A stretch of 15,577 nt of DNA from Savagea sp. (GCA_030152585.1 JASLJC010000080.1:1-15577); one strand, 5' to 3'; numbered from the stretch's first letter, positions 1-7,259 are shown. Notes: generated by a model from the letters alone, not told the origin. A program made the numbers and translations.

Positions 1-39
1 GTATGAACCGTACGCTCTAGCCAGCTGAGCTACGCCACC
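1..39 (-). tRNA. Elongator tRNA-Met (CAT), 5' part only, cut by the window edge
   Basis: Read on the minus strand, the sequence from 39 down to 1 gives an acceptor 5' strand (GGTGGCG), TA at positions 8-9, a D-arm closed by GCTC/GAGC, a TACGG anticodon stem strand and a loop TTCATAC with anticodon CAT (plus-strand bases 3-5). Only the 5' half is in the window; the T-arm and the 3' acceptor strand lie beyond base 1. From memory it closely matches the B. subtilis elongator tRNA-Met and not tRNA-Ile2, which also has a CAT anticodon in its gene and is the substrate of the neighbouring TilS. It is transcribed away from tilS. Confidence 0.9.
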
Positions 40-67
40 ATCATATCGTATTAAAACGACAACTCAT

Positions 68-96
68 ATATTACAGAAATTTATGAGATATGTCAA
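68..96 (-). promoter_or_regulatory. Sigma-A-type promoter of the tRNA-Met
   Basis: On the minus strand there is a perfect -35 box TTGACA (plus-strand 91-96), a 17-base spacer and a -10 box TAATAT (plus-strand 68-73). The tRNA 5' end is 29 bases beyond the -10 box. The promoter lies inside the 89-base gap shared with divergent tilS. A 6-base inverted repeat, CTCATA (63-68) and TATGAG (82-87), overlaps its -10/spacer region. I see no convincing plus-strand promoter for tilS in the same gap. Confidence 0.8.
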
Positions 97-128
97 CACT
101 ATTTTAAAAATAAAGGGGAAATTCTTTC

Positions 129-1481
129 ATGGACGTCGAAAGAACGGTTGAACAAGCACTTCAAACATTTTCAATTTCACGTAAAACACGCATTCTCGTC
201 GCTTGCTCAGGAGGAGCAGATTCTGTTGCACTCGTTTACGCACTCCATCGGCTCGGGTACGATATCGCAATCGGTCACGTTGATCATATGTTGCGTGAAA
301 ACGCGAAAAAAGATCGTCAATTCGTCCGCAAACTCGCAGCGGACCTTCAAATACCTTGTTTTGATCGCGCCATTCCAATTGCTTCGATTGCAGCTGAAAC
401 GAACGAAAATATTCAACACGTCTGTCGAGTTGAACGCTATTCTTTTTTAGAAGAAGTCGCACGTCGCGAAAACATTCCGTATATCGCAACTGCTCACCAT
501 GCAAACGATCAACTTGAAACGGTATTAATGCAACTCGGACAAGGAAAACAAGTAATCGGAATGCCATCGCGTCGTCGTCTTCGGTCGTCGTGTCAATTGA
601 TTCGACCGTTGTTACGTGTAACGAAACAGACGATTTTTGAATATTTACAACAAAATCAAGTGACGTATCGCCATGATGAATCGAATGATTCTGATGATTA
701 CGTTCGCAATGCGATTCGTCATGCTGTCGTACCAGTTTATGAGCAGTTATTTGAAGAGGTTGCGCTTCAGACGACGGACATTGTCGAACGACTACAAGAA
801 GATGAACGATATTTACAACAAAAAGCGCAACGTATTGCGACACAAATTCGTCAACAAGAACGTGACGGTTTTTCCATTCCTTTGAACGAATGGTTCAACT
901 ATCCTTCATCTTTACAAAGACGTGTCCTTCCACTACTATTAAATTACCTTTATTCTGAGGATAAACGTGCGCATTACAGTAAATCTTTGTTACAATTACT
1001 TTATGAGCAATGCATTCGCACCGACGGGACGAAAATGATTCGACTGCCGGAGCGTTATTTTTTTATTCGTACGTATGATCGAGCGTATTTTAAACGTACT
1101 TTACAGGAACCGCTCCCTTTTTCTCGTCAACGTATGCGTCTAAATGAAACGTATTCATTTGGGCCTTATACGATTCGGCTCGTACCGATTGAAAACGAAG
1201 AAGAAGGATGGGAAACGTGGTATACCGCGTTATCTTCCCTTTCCGTACGTACGAGAAAAGATGGCGACCGTATCCATTTGTTACAGAACGAAGGAAAGAA
1301 AAAAGTATCGCGCGTCTTCATCGATGAAAAAATACCGACATATGAACGAAATGTATGGTTGTTAGTCGTCGATGAACGAGACGAAGTGCGAGCGATTCCG
1401 TTCGTCCGATACGATGCGGCATTTTCAAATGAACGTCGCTCGACCGATCGGTACGCATTGCAAATGCGAAAAGAGAAATAA
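129..1481 (+). CDS. tilS: tRNA(Ile)-lysidine synthase TilS
   Basis: A 450-residue cytoplasmic enzyme that uses ATP and lysine to convert C34 of tRNA-Ile2 (CAU) to lysidine, so that it reads AUA as isoleucine. Visible features: PP-loop motif SGGADS (residues 27-32), HVDH (50-53) followed by LRE, the AHHANDQLETVLM segment of the N-type ATPase core, and an RNAIRH element in the tRNA-recognition region. The C-terminal domain shows the usual GDRI ... KKVSRVFIDEKIP block. Length fits the roughly 430-470 residues usual for Bacilli. The start is the ATG preceded by AAAGGGGAA at 112-120. hpt follows after 14 bases, so the two are probably co-transcribed, as in B. subtilis. The gene order tilS-hpt-ftsH supports the call. 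Confidence 0.96.
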   Translation: MDVERTVEQALQTFSISRKTRILVACSGGADSVALVYALHRLGYDIAIGHVDHMLRENAKKDRQFVRKLAADLQIPCFDRAIPIASIAAETNENIQHVCRVERYSFLEEVARRENIPYIATAHHANDQLETVLMQLGQGKQVIGMPSRRRLRSSCQLIRPLLRVTKQTIFEYLQQNQVTYRHDESNDSDDYVRNAIRHAVVPVYEQLFEEVALQTTDIVERLQEDERYLQQKAQRIATQIRQQERDGFSIPLNEWFNYPSSLQRRVLPLLLNYLYSEDKRAHYSKSLLQLLYEQCIRTDGTKMIRLPERYFFIRTYDRAYFKRTLQEPLPFSRQRMRLNETYSFGPYTIRLVPIENEEEGWETWYTALSSLSVRTRKDGDRIHLLQNEGKKKVSRVFIDEKIPTYERNVWLLVVDERDEVRAIPFVRYDAAFSNERRSTDRYALQMRKEK

Positions 1482-1487
1482 AAGGAG
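1482..1487 (+). promoter_or_regulatory. Ribosome binding site that fixes the hpt start
   Basis: AAGGAG lies directly after the tilS stop codon. It is 8 bases upstream of the ATG at 1496. An in-frame GTG at 1487 overlaps this site and so is unlikely to be the start. Confidence 0.8.
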
Positions 1488-1495
1488 TGCACACG

Positions 1496-2035
1496 ATGCA
1501 AAACGATATTAAAGAAGTATTATTTACAGAAGAACAATTACAAGAGAAAGTTCGCGAACTCGGAGCGACATTAACAGAAGAATATGAAGGTAAATTCCCA
1601 CTAGCCATTGGGATTTTAAAAGGTGCTATTCCTTTTATGGGCGATTTAATGAAATATATCGATACGTACGTTGAAATTGATTTCATGGACGTTTCGAGTT
1701 ACGGAAATGCGACGGTATCATCAGGTGAAGTGAAAATTATTAAAGATTTAAATACGAGTGTAGAAGGGCGCGACGTTTTAATTATTGAAGATATTATCGA
1801 CAGTGGGAAGACGTTAAAATATCTCGTCGACTTATTAAAATATCGTAAAGCAAATTCGATTAAAATTGTGACGTTGCTCGATAAACCGACAGGACGAAAA
1901 GTCGATTTAAAAGCAGATTTCGTCGGATATGAAGTACCCGATGCATTCGTCGTAGGGTATGGATTAGATTATGCTGAAAAATACCGTAATTTACCGTACA
2001 TTGGCGTATTGAAAAAAGAAATTTACTCATTTTAA
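1496..2035 (+). CDS. hpt: Hypoxanthine-guanine phosphoribosyltransferase
   Basis: A 179-residue cytoplasmic purine salvage enzyme that transfers phosphoribosyl from PRPP to hypoxanthine or guanine, giving IMP or GMP. The PRPP-binding loop EDIIDSGKTL is at residues 98-107. The purine-site and C-terminal block with DAFVVGYGLDY and EKYRNLPYIGVL is intact, as is an N-terminal KGAIPFMGDL segment. Length is within a residue or two of the B. subtilis protein. I chose the ATG at 1496 because an upstream in-frame GTG at 1487 overlaps the Shine-Dalgarno sequence. In B. subtilis the neighbouring order tilS-hpt-ftsH is the same. No terminator is visible after the gene, so transcripts may read on into ftsH. 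Confidence 0.97.
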   Translation: MQNDIKEVLFTEEQLQEKVRELGATLTEEYEGKFPLAIGILKGAIPFMGDLMKYIDTYVEIDFMDVSSYGNATVSSGEVKIIKDLNTSVEGRDVLIIEDIIDSGKTLKYLVDLLKYRKANSIKIVTLLDKPTGRKVDLKADFVGYEVPDAFVVGYGLDYAEKYRNLPYIGVLKKEIYSF

Positions 2036-2056
2036 TAAAAAAGATAGTGAGGGCGT

Positions 2057-2086
2057 TTCCTTTGTATCGAAACGTTAGCATATGAT
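2057..2086 (+). promoter_or_regulatory. Possible promoter for ftsH
   Basis: A good -10 box TATGAT at 2081-2086 sits 45 bases before the chosen ftsH start. The best -35 candidate, TTCCTT at 2057-2062 with an 18-base spacer, is poor. An independent ftsH promoter is known in B. subtilis, which makes this plausible but not shown. The 9-mer ACGTTAGCA just before the -10 box recurs upstream of cysK. Confidence 0.35.
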
Positions 2087-2118
2087 AAGATTTACAGTAG
2101 TTTTTTGTGAATCAAATG

Positions 2119-2124
2119 AGGAGG
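2119..2124 (+). promoter_or_regulatory. Ribosome binding site that fixes the ftsH start
   Basis: A perfect AGGAGG is followed by 6 bases and then ATG at 2131. Earlier in-frame starts (GTG 2107, ATG 2116) lie before or within this site and would add residues not expected at the FtsH N-terminus. Confidence 0.8.
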
Positions 2125-2130
2125 AGCAGA

Positions 2131-4155
2131 ATGGGTCGAGCATTTCGATATATATTATTGTACGGATTTTTATTCCTCGGAATTTTAGGTGTGTTTAGCT
2201 TATTTAACAACCCGAATCCGAAGATGGAACCGATCCGATACGATGAATTTGTAGAAGCAGTAGAGCAAAAGCAAATTACATCGGCTGAGTTAAAGCCAGT
2301 CCAGCTCGTCTATGAAGTGAAAGGTACTTTAAAAGGGGCGGAAGAAGGACAAGAGTTCATTACGAACATTCCGATGGACGATGAAGCGTTAATGACACAA
2401 ATCCGTGAACTCGGAAAAGATAAAAAAGTAGAAATCGAATTTGAAAAAGCACCAGAACGTAGTTTATGGGTGTCATTCCTTACGGGGATGTTACCACTCA
2501 TTATTATTTTAGTGTTATTTTTCTTCTTATTAAATCAAGTGCGCGGTGGCGGTGGCGGCGGTGGCCGTATGATGGACTTCGGGAAAAGTAAAGCGAAGTT
2601 ACAGACCGATGACCGTAAAAAAGTGACGTTCCAAGACGTTGCAGGCGCAGACGAAGAAAAACAAGAATTGATGGAAGTCGTCGATTTCTTAAAAGATTCG
2701 CGTAAATTTGTCAAACTCGGTGCACGTATTCCGAAAGGGATTTTACTCGTAGGACCACCAGGAACAGGTAAAACATTGCTCGCTCGTGCAGTTGCAGGAG
2801 AAGCAGGCGTACCGTTCTTTACGATTTCAGGATCTGACTTCGTTGAGATGTTTGTCGGTGTCGGAGCGAGTCGAGTACGTGATTTATTCGAACAAGCGAA
2901 GAAAAATTCACCGTGTATCATTTTCATTGACGAAATCGATGCAGTCGGTCGTAAACGTGGAGCAGGTCTCGGTGGTGGACACGATGAGCGTGAACAAACA
3001 TTGAACCAATTACTCGTAGAGATGGACGGTTTCGAAGGAAATGAAGGAATTATCGTCGTTGCAGCGACGAACCGTGCTGATATTTTAGACCCTGCTCTTT
3101 TACGTCCTGGTCGTTTCGACCGTCAAATTTTAGTGAACAATCCAGACGTTCGCGGACGAGAAGACATTTTAAAAGTACACGCACGAAACAAACCACTCGA
3201 TGAGTCGGTAAAATTAAACGTTGTTGCGAAACAAACACCTGGATTTTCAGGTGCACAGTTAGAAAACTTATTAAACGAAGCGGCACTTGTAGCGGCACGC
3301 CGCGGTAAAGATAAAATTGATATGGCAGATATTGATGAAGGAACTGATCGCGTCATTGCAGGACCTGCAAAACCGAATGCAATCGTTTCTGAAAAAGTAC
3401 GCCGTCGCGTTGCGATTCACGAAGCAGGACACGTCGTCGTCGGTTTAATGTTAGACGATGCGAGTTTCGTTCATAAAGTGACGATCGTACCTCGTGGAAA
3501 AGCAGGAGGATACGCAATTAGTATCCCACGTGATGAATCAAGTTTATCAACGACACAAGAATTACTCGACCGAATTGCGGGTACACTTGGTGGTCGTGCA
3601 GCAGAAGAGCTCGTACTCGGTGACGTATCGACAGGTGCGTTACAAGACTTCCAGCAAGCGACAGATATTGCACGTCGTATGGTGACGGAATTCGGTATGA
3701 GTGAACGACTCGGACCAATTCGTCTCAGTAGCGAACGTAACCAAATGTTCTTCGGTCGTGACATGGGAAGTGCACCGAGCTATTCAGAAGAGACTGCGCG
3801 TATTATCGATGAAGAAGTACAAACGATGTTAAAAGACGAATACCGTCGTACGTTTGAACTTCTTGAAGAAAATAAAGCGTTACTCGAGCTCATTGCAGAA
3901 AACTTATTAGAAGAAGAAACGTTAGATGCAGAACAAATTAATCATTTAAAAGATCACGGTACACTTCCAGAACGTCTTTACGATCAACGCGATCGCGAAG
4001 AAACGGAAGAACAATCTACAGAACCGTCAATAAAAGACGACTCGTCTGAAGAGACGCTCGTTGAAACTGATACGAAAGAAGAAAAACCGCAATCGCCTGT
4101 CGAAAAAGAAGACAACTCTTCTACTTCGATGAAGCGAGACGAATCGGAAAAATAA
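2131..4155 (+). CDS. ftsH: ATP-dependent zinc metalloprotease FtsH
   Basis: A 674-residue, membrane-anchored hexameric AAA+ protease for quality control of membrane and regulatory proteins. Layout: TM1 (about 6-25), extracytoplasmic domain (about 26-112), TM2 (about 113-134), a linker with seven consecutive glycines (139-145), then the AAA+ module with Walker A GPPGTGKT (208-215), Walker B IIFIDE (263-268) and a second-region-of-homology arginine run around 325-331. The zinc site is HEAGH (430-434), with Asp506 in LQDFQQAT as the likely third ligand. All catalytic elements are present. The last 65 or so residues are a charged tail rich in Glu, Lys, Ser and Thr, making the protein longer than the roughly 637 residues I recall for B. 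subtilis. The start is set by AGGAGG at 2119; a strong terminator follows. Confidence 0.98.
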   Translation: MGRAFRYILLYGFLFLGILGVFSLFNNPNPKMEPIRYDEFVEAVEQKQITSAELKPVQLVYEVKGTLKGAEEGQEFITNIPMDDEALMTQIRELGKDKKVEIEFEKAPERSLWVSFLTGMLPLIIILVLFFFLLNQVRGGGGGGGRMMDFGKSKAKLQTDDRKKVTFQDVAGADEEKQELMEVVDFLKDSRKFVKLGARIPKGILLVGPPGTGKTLLARAVAGEAGVPFFTISGSDFVEMFVGVGASRVRDLFEQAKKNSPCIIFIDEIDAVGRKRGAGLGGGHDEREQTLNQLLVEMDGFEGNEGIIVVAATNRADILDPALLRPGRFDRQILVNNPDVRGREDILKVHARNKPLDESVKLNVVAKQTPGFSGAQLENLLNEAALVAARRGKDKIDMADIDEGTDRVIAGPAKPNAIVSEKVRRRVAIHEAGHVVVGLMLDDASFVHKVTIVPRGKAGGYAISIPRDESSLSTTQELLDRIAGTLGGRAAEELVLGDVSTGALQDFQQATDIARRMVTEFGMSERLGPIRLSSERNQMFFGRDMGSAPSYSEETARIIDEEVQTMLKDEYRRTFELLEENKALLELIAENLLEEETLDAEQINHLKDHGTLPERLYDQRDREETEEQSTEPSIKDDSSEETLVETDTKEEKPQSPVEKEDNSSTSMKRDESEK

Positions 4156-4166
4156 AGTATCATTTG

Positions 4167-4205
4167 AAAAGCACTCCACTCTTTTTTCGAGTGGGGTGCT
4201 TTTTA
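4167..4205 (+). terminator. Intrinsic terminator after ftsH
   Basis: The 11-base arm GCACTCCACTC (4171-4181) pairs with GAGTGGGGTGC (4189-4199), with one G-U wobble and a T-rich loop. The stem is flanked by AAAA on the left and TTTTT on the right. It separates the tilS-hpt-ftsH group from coaX. Confidence 0.92.
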
Positions 4206-4243
4206 TTGGAATCAAGAAGAAGAATAGTGATTAAGACGTGCGA

Positions 4244-4277
4244 AATCGTTTCATTTCACGTAAAATGGTAAACGATT
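4244..4277 (+). promoter_or_regulatory. Inverted repeat (hairpin or operator) upstream of coaX
   Basis: AATCGTTT (4244-4251) is the exact complement of AAACGATT (4270-4277). Inside it CATTT (4252-4256) pairs with AAATG (4263-4267), leaving a 2-base bulge and a CACGTA loop. No T-run follows, so it is not a terminator. It lies between the ftsH terminator and coaX. Its right half, GGTAAACGATTGTA (4267-4280), matches 11 of 14 positions of the catabolite-response consensus TGWAARCGYTWNCA. The structure is seen directly; the role is a guess. Confidence 0.4.
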
Positions 4278-4325
4278 GTAGAGATATACAAAAAGTACGT
4301 AGTGAAAAATAAAGGGGGAACATTT

Positions 4326-5090
4326 ATGATTTTAGTATTAGATACAGGAAATACGAATATCGTCCTCGGCGTTTACGAAGGTGGGAAATTAAAACATCAT
4401 TGGCGAATGAAAACGTACCAACATCGTACAGAAGATGAATATGCGATGTCGGTGAAAGCGTTGTTTGATCACGTCGGACTAACGTTTCAAGATATTCGGG
4501 GTATTATTATTTCATCCGTCGTCCCACCGGTGATGTATCCGCTCGAACAAATGTGTCGAAAATATTTTAATCAAACACCACTCGTCGTCGGGCCGGGTAC
4601 GAAAACCGGCTTAAATATTAAATACGACAACCCGAAAGAAGTCGGAGCCGATCGTATCGTCAATGCGGTAGCAGCTATTCACGATTACGGCTCACCACTC
4701 ATTATCGTCGATTTCGGTACAGCTACAACGTATTGTTACATTAACGAAAAAGGTGAATACGTTGGGGGAGCAATTGCACCAGGTGTCGGCATTTCAATGG
4801 AAGCCTTATTCGACAAAGCATCAAAATTACCACGTGTTTCCCTTTCGCGACCCGATCAAGTCGTCGGAACGAATACAGTGACGGCGATGCAAGCAGGAAG
4901 TATGTACGGTTACGTCGGCCAAGTAGAAGGTATTGTAGCGCGTATGAAAGCAGAAACGAAAACAGAACCGACCGTTATCGCAACAGGTGGTATGGCGGAG
5001 TTAATAGCGAAAGAAACGAATGCAATCGATGTCGTGGACAACTTTTTAACGTTAAAAGGATTGCATTTGATTTATCAACGTAATCAATAA
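4326..5090 (+). CDS. coaX: Type III pantothenate kinase CoaX
   Basis: A 254-residue cytoplasmic kinase that phosphorylates pantothenate in the first step of coenzyme A synthesis. The type III enzymes belong to the ASKHA fold and need a monovalent cation. Visible: the N-terminal phosphate-binding motif DTGNTN (6-11), the GADRIVNA block (107-114), the second phosphate motif DFGTATT (129-135) and the GGAIAPGVGISMEALF segment. Length matches the roughly 255-258 usual for Bacilli. I start at the ATG with AAAGGGGGAA at 4311-4320; an upstream GTG at 4302 precedes this site and is rejected. hslO follows after 15 bases, so coaX-hslO-yacD is probably one operon. A type III enzyme, rather than the type II enzyme of staphylococci, argues against Staphylococcus as the source. 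Confidence 0.96.
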   Translation: MILVLDTGNTNIVLGVYEGGKLKHHWRMKTYQHRTEDEYAMSVKALFDHVGLTFQDIRGIIISSVVPPVMYPLEQMCRKYFNQTPLVVGPGTKTGLNIKYDNPKEVGADRIVNAVAAIHDYGSPLIIVDFGTATTYCYINEKGEYVGGAIAPGVGISMEALFDKASKLPRVSLSRPDQVVGTNTVTAMQAGSMYGYVGQVEGIVARMKAETKTEPTVIATGGMAELIAKETNAIDVVDNFLTLKGLHLIYQRNQ

Positions 5091-5105
5091 AAAAGAGGGA
5101 TAAGA

Positions 5106-6002
5106 ATGACAGAAAATATAGTACAATTTCCAAAAACGAACGATTATTTAGCAAAAGGACTTGCTTTCGATGCGACGATTCGGGCGTATGCGATTCGTAC
5201 GACTGAACTCGTAAGTGAAGTACAGCGACGTCATCATATGTGGCCGGGAGCGACTGCAGCGACAGGACGAACGATGACAGCAACGGCGATGATGGGAGCG
5301 ATGTTAAAAGGTGAAGAAAAATTAACTGTTAAAGTAGAAGGAAACGGGCCAATCGGTGCTATTTTAGCTGATGCCGATGCGAAAGGAAATGTGCGCGGTT
5401 ACGCTTTATACCCACAATCTCACGAAGGGTTAAATGAGTTCGGTAAATTAGACGTTCGCGGTGTCGTCGGTGACGGAACGTTATCTGTCGTAAAAGATAT
5501 CGGATTACGCGACATGTTTACCGGTCAAATTCCACTCGTCTCAGGCGAAATTGCAGAAGATTTTACCCAATATTTTGCAGTAAGTGAGCAAGTACCATCA
5601 GCTGTCGGATTAGGCGTACTCGTCAATCCAGATAACAGTGTAAAAGCGGCAGGTGGCTTTATTTTACAAGTAATGCCCGGTGCGACAGACGAAACGATTA
5701 CAGCTTTAGAAGAAGCATTAGCGAATATGAAACCTGTTTCGACGATGATTGACGAAGGAATGACGCCAGAAGAAATGTTACAGTCATTACTCGGCGACGT
5801 TCAAATTGTCGATACGATGGATATTGCTTTTACGTGCGGTTGCTCAAAAGAGCGATTTGCAGATGCGATGGTCGGACTTGGCGAAAAAGAATTGCGTGCG
5901 ATGATCGAAGAAGATGGTGGCGCTGAAGCAGAATGTCATTTCTGTTTAGAAAAATATACGTTTACAGTCGACGAATTGGAACGGATCATCGATGAGCTCT
6001 AG
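5106..6002 (+). CDS. hslO: Redox-regulated chaperone Hsp33
   Basis: A 298-residue cytoplasmic holdase chaperone. It is kept inactive by zinc bound to four cysteines and is activated when oxidants release the zinc and form disulfides. All four switch cysteines are present as C244-G-C246 and C277-H-F-C280, with a 30-residue gap. The N-terminal domain has the usual WPGATAATGRTMTATAMMG segment and the GNGPIGAILADAD block. Length agrees with the 290-295 residues usual for the family. A Shine-Dalgarno run AGAGGGA ends 5 bases before the ATG. The last 11 bases overlap the next gene, which suggests translational coupling. Confidence 0.97.
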   Translation: MTENIVQFPKTNDYLAKGLAFDATIRAYAIRTTELVSEVQRRHHMWPGATAATGRTMTATAMMGAMLKGEEKLTVKVEGNGPIGAILADADAKGNVRGYALYPQSHEGLNEFGKLDVRGVVGDGTLSVVKDIGLRDMFTGQIPLVSGEIAEDFTQYFAVSEQVPSAVGLGVLVNPDNSVKAAGGFILQVMPGATDETITALEEALANMKPVSTMIDEGMTPEEMLQSLLGDVQIVDTMDIAFTCGCSKERFADAMVGLGEKELRAMIEEDGGAEAECHFCLEKYTFTVDELERIIDEL

Positions 6003-6951
6003 GCGAACTCGCCCGACGCAACGACCTACTCGTTCGTCTCGGGGAACGCCACCACCGCGTCCACCCGTAAAAAAGAAAAAACTTCGATTAAAACCGAAAC
6101 CTTTTTTAACATTACTCGGCATCTCACTTTTGTTGAATATGTTGTTGCTCATCTTATTATTCATTCCATCGAAAGGTACGAACGAAGAAGTAGCCTCTGT
6201 TGGAAAACAGTCGATTACACGTGAAGAGTGGATGAATGCGATGGAAAATGAAATCGGTCGCGAAACGTTACAATCTCTTGTGAATGAAAAAGTGATGGAA
6301 GCAGCAGCGAAGAAGTACGGTTTAACCGTGTCAGAAAAAGAAATTGATTTAGAAATTGCACTATTATCAGCAACCGACGGCGATGTACGAGATGGACGAA
6401 ATGAAGAAGACTTACGTCAAAAAATTCGTTCAGAACTCATTTTAGAAAAAGTACTAACGAATGACATCGTCGTGAAAGATAAGGCAGCGAAAGCGTATTA
6501 TAAGAAAAACGAAAAGTTTTATAACGTACCTGAGTCGTACCGAACGTTCGGCATTATCGTTGCGACAGAAGAAGAAGCAAAAAAGACGAAAAAAGAACTG
6601 AAAGATGGTTCTCATTTCGAAACGTTAGCGCGTGAACGGTCACTCGATGCGAAAAGTGCGAACTTAGGTGGCGATTTAGGCTTTTTAAATGAATTTACCG
6701 AAAATGTCGATCGTGCGATTTTACAACACGCACCGACGTTGAAAGAAGGAAAAGTGAGTGATCCGATCGAATTGACGAACGGACAATATGCGATTTTACT
6801 CGTAGAACAAGTCGTACCGGCTCAGTCATACGATTACGATGAAGTGAAAGCGCACATTAAACGATTACTCGCGATGGAACAATTACCACAGACGGTAAAA
6901 CCTGAAATGTTTTGGAAAGATTTCAAAGCACGTTGGGTATATGGAAAATAA
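5992..6951 (+). CDS. yacD: Membrane-anchored parvulin-type peptidyl-prolyl isomerase, YacD-like
   Basis: A 319-residue protein of the SurA/PrsA-like foldase group, likely acting on the outer face of the membrane. Residues 1-36 are strikingly basic and proline-rich (14 Arg or Lys, 8 Pro). One membrane segment (about 38-58) follows. Then come a SurA_N-like helical region (about 60-170) and a parvulin domain (about 180-280) with the typical NLGGDLGFL signature at 224-232. There is no lipobox cysteine, so it is not a PrsA lipoprotein; topology is inferred as N-in, C-out. The position after hslO and before cysK matches B. subtilis yacD. The start overlaps hslO by 11 bases and has only a weak GGA as ribosome binding site, so coupling to hslO translation is likely. 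Whether it is an active isomerase is not known. Confidence 0.85.
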   Translation: MSSRRTRPTQRPTRSSRGTPPPRPPVKKKKLRLKPKPFLTLLGISLLLNMLLLILLFIPSKGTNEEVASVGKQSITREEWMNAMENEIGRETLQSLVNEKVMEAAAKKYGLTVSEKEIDLEIALLSATDGDVRDGRNEEDLRQKIRSELILEKVLTNDIVVKDKAAKAYYKKNEKFYNVPESYRTFGIIVATEEEAKKTKKELKDGSHFETLARERSLDAKSANLGGDLGFLNEFTENVDRAILQHAPTLKEGKVSDPIELTNGQYAILLVEQVVPAQSYDYDEVKAHIKRLLAMEQLPQTVKPEMFWKDFKARWVYGK

Positions 6952-6953
6952 AA

Positions 6954-6994
6954 GAACGTATCGGATCAGATCTCATCGATTCGATACGTTTTTT
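6954..6994 (+). terminator. Intrinsic terminator after yacD
   Basis: ACGTATCGGATC (6956-6967) pairs with GATTCGATACGT (6978-6989) over 12 base pairs with one G-U wobble. The loop has 10 bases and TTTTTT follows. It closes the coaX-hslO-yacD unit. Confidence 0.9.
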
Positions 6995-7259
6995 CGTATA
7001 TTTATTATTGGAAAGGTCGAATCAAAGGGGAACGTAACTTATTGTAGGAGAGAAATCAGTACGATTGATATGGCTTATATTCGTATGAAGTGAAAAATGT
7101 TAAACGAAAGGGCTAGTTGAATAGGGGAACGTGTATATGTATTTGTAGTAAAAATGATGGAATTCTTTCATCCTCTTGTACGTTTGTTTGACTTTCGTTG
7201 AGTAGAGGAATACGTTAGCAATAGTTTCAAAATTTAAAAAAGATAAAGGGGAAATCTAT
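6995..7259 (+). other. Non-coding leader between yacD and cysK
   Basis: The whole gap from the yacD stop to cysK is 308 bases, including the terminator. The remaining 265 bases hold no convincing ORF. They contain a candidate cysK promoter (7188-7216), a small hairpin GATGGAA-TTC-TTTCATC (7156-7172) just upstream of it, and two copies of the 10-mer AGGGGAACGT (7026-7035 and 7123-7132). I do not recognise an S-box, T-box or other riboswitch. In Bacillus, cysteine genes are often controlled by CymR, but I cannot point to a CymR site here. Confidence 0.5.
7188..7216 (+). promoter_or_regulatory. Candidate cysK promoter
   Basis: A near-consensus -35 box TTGACT (7188-7193), a 17-base spacer and a weak -10 box TACGTT (7211-7216) lie 43 bases before the cysK start. 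The poor -10 suggests help from an activator or an error in my choice of hexamer. A terminator upstream and one downstream make a dedicated promoter necessary somewhere in this gap. Confidence 0.5.

Noticed and set aside
1..39. Reading the CAT tRNA as tRNA-Ile2, the TilS substrate
   Set aside because: The acceptor strand, D-arm and anticodon stem fit the elongator tRNA-Met I recall from Bacillus, and tRNA-Ile2 has a different acceptor and anticodon stem. The 3' half is outside the window, so this is a strong but not final judgement.
127..843. A 238-codon open frame on the minus strand across tilS
   Set aside because: It is antisense to a gene with complete TilS motifs, has no family-like composition or ribosome binding site, and is explained by the codon bias of the plus-strand gene. 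The other overlapping minus-strand and out-of-frame open frames are treated the same way.
5992..6002. hslO and yacD as one frameshifted or fused gene
   Set aside because: HslO ends normally after its zinc site and the next protein begins with its own basic tail and membrane segment; the overlap is typical of coupled genes.
7070..7093. A 7-codon ORF after TAGGAGAG in the cysK leader
   Set aside because: Far too short to separate from chance, although the Shine-Dalgarno-like sequence is real.
7154..7201. A 15-residue ORF in the cysK leader
   Set aside because: No Shine-Dalgarno sequence precedes it and it overlaps the candidate -35 box; too short to support.
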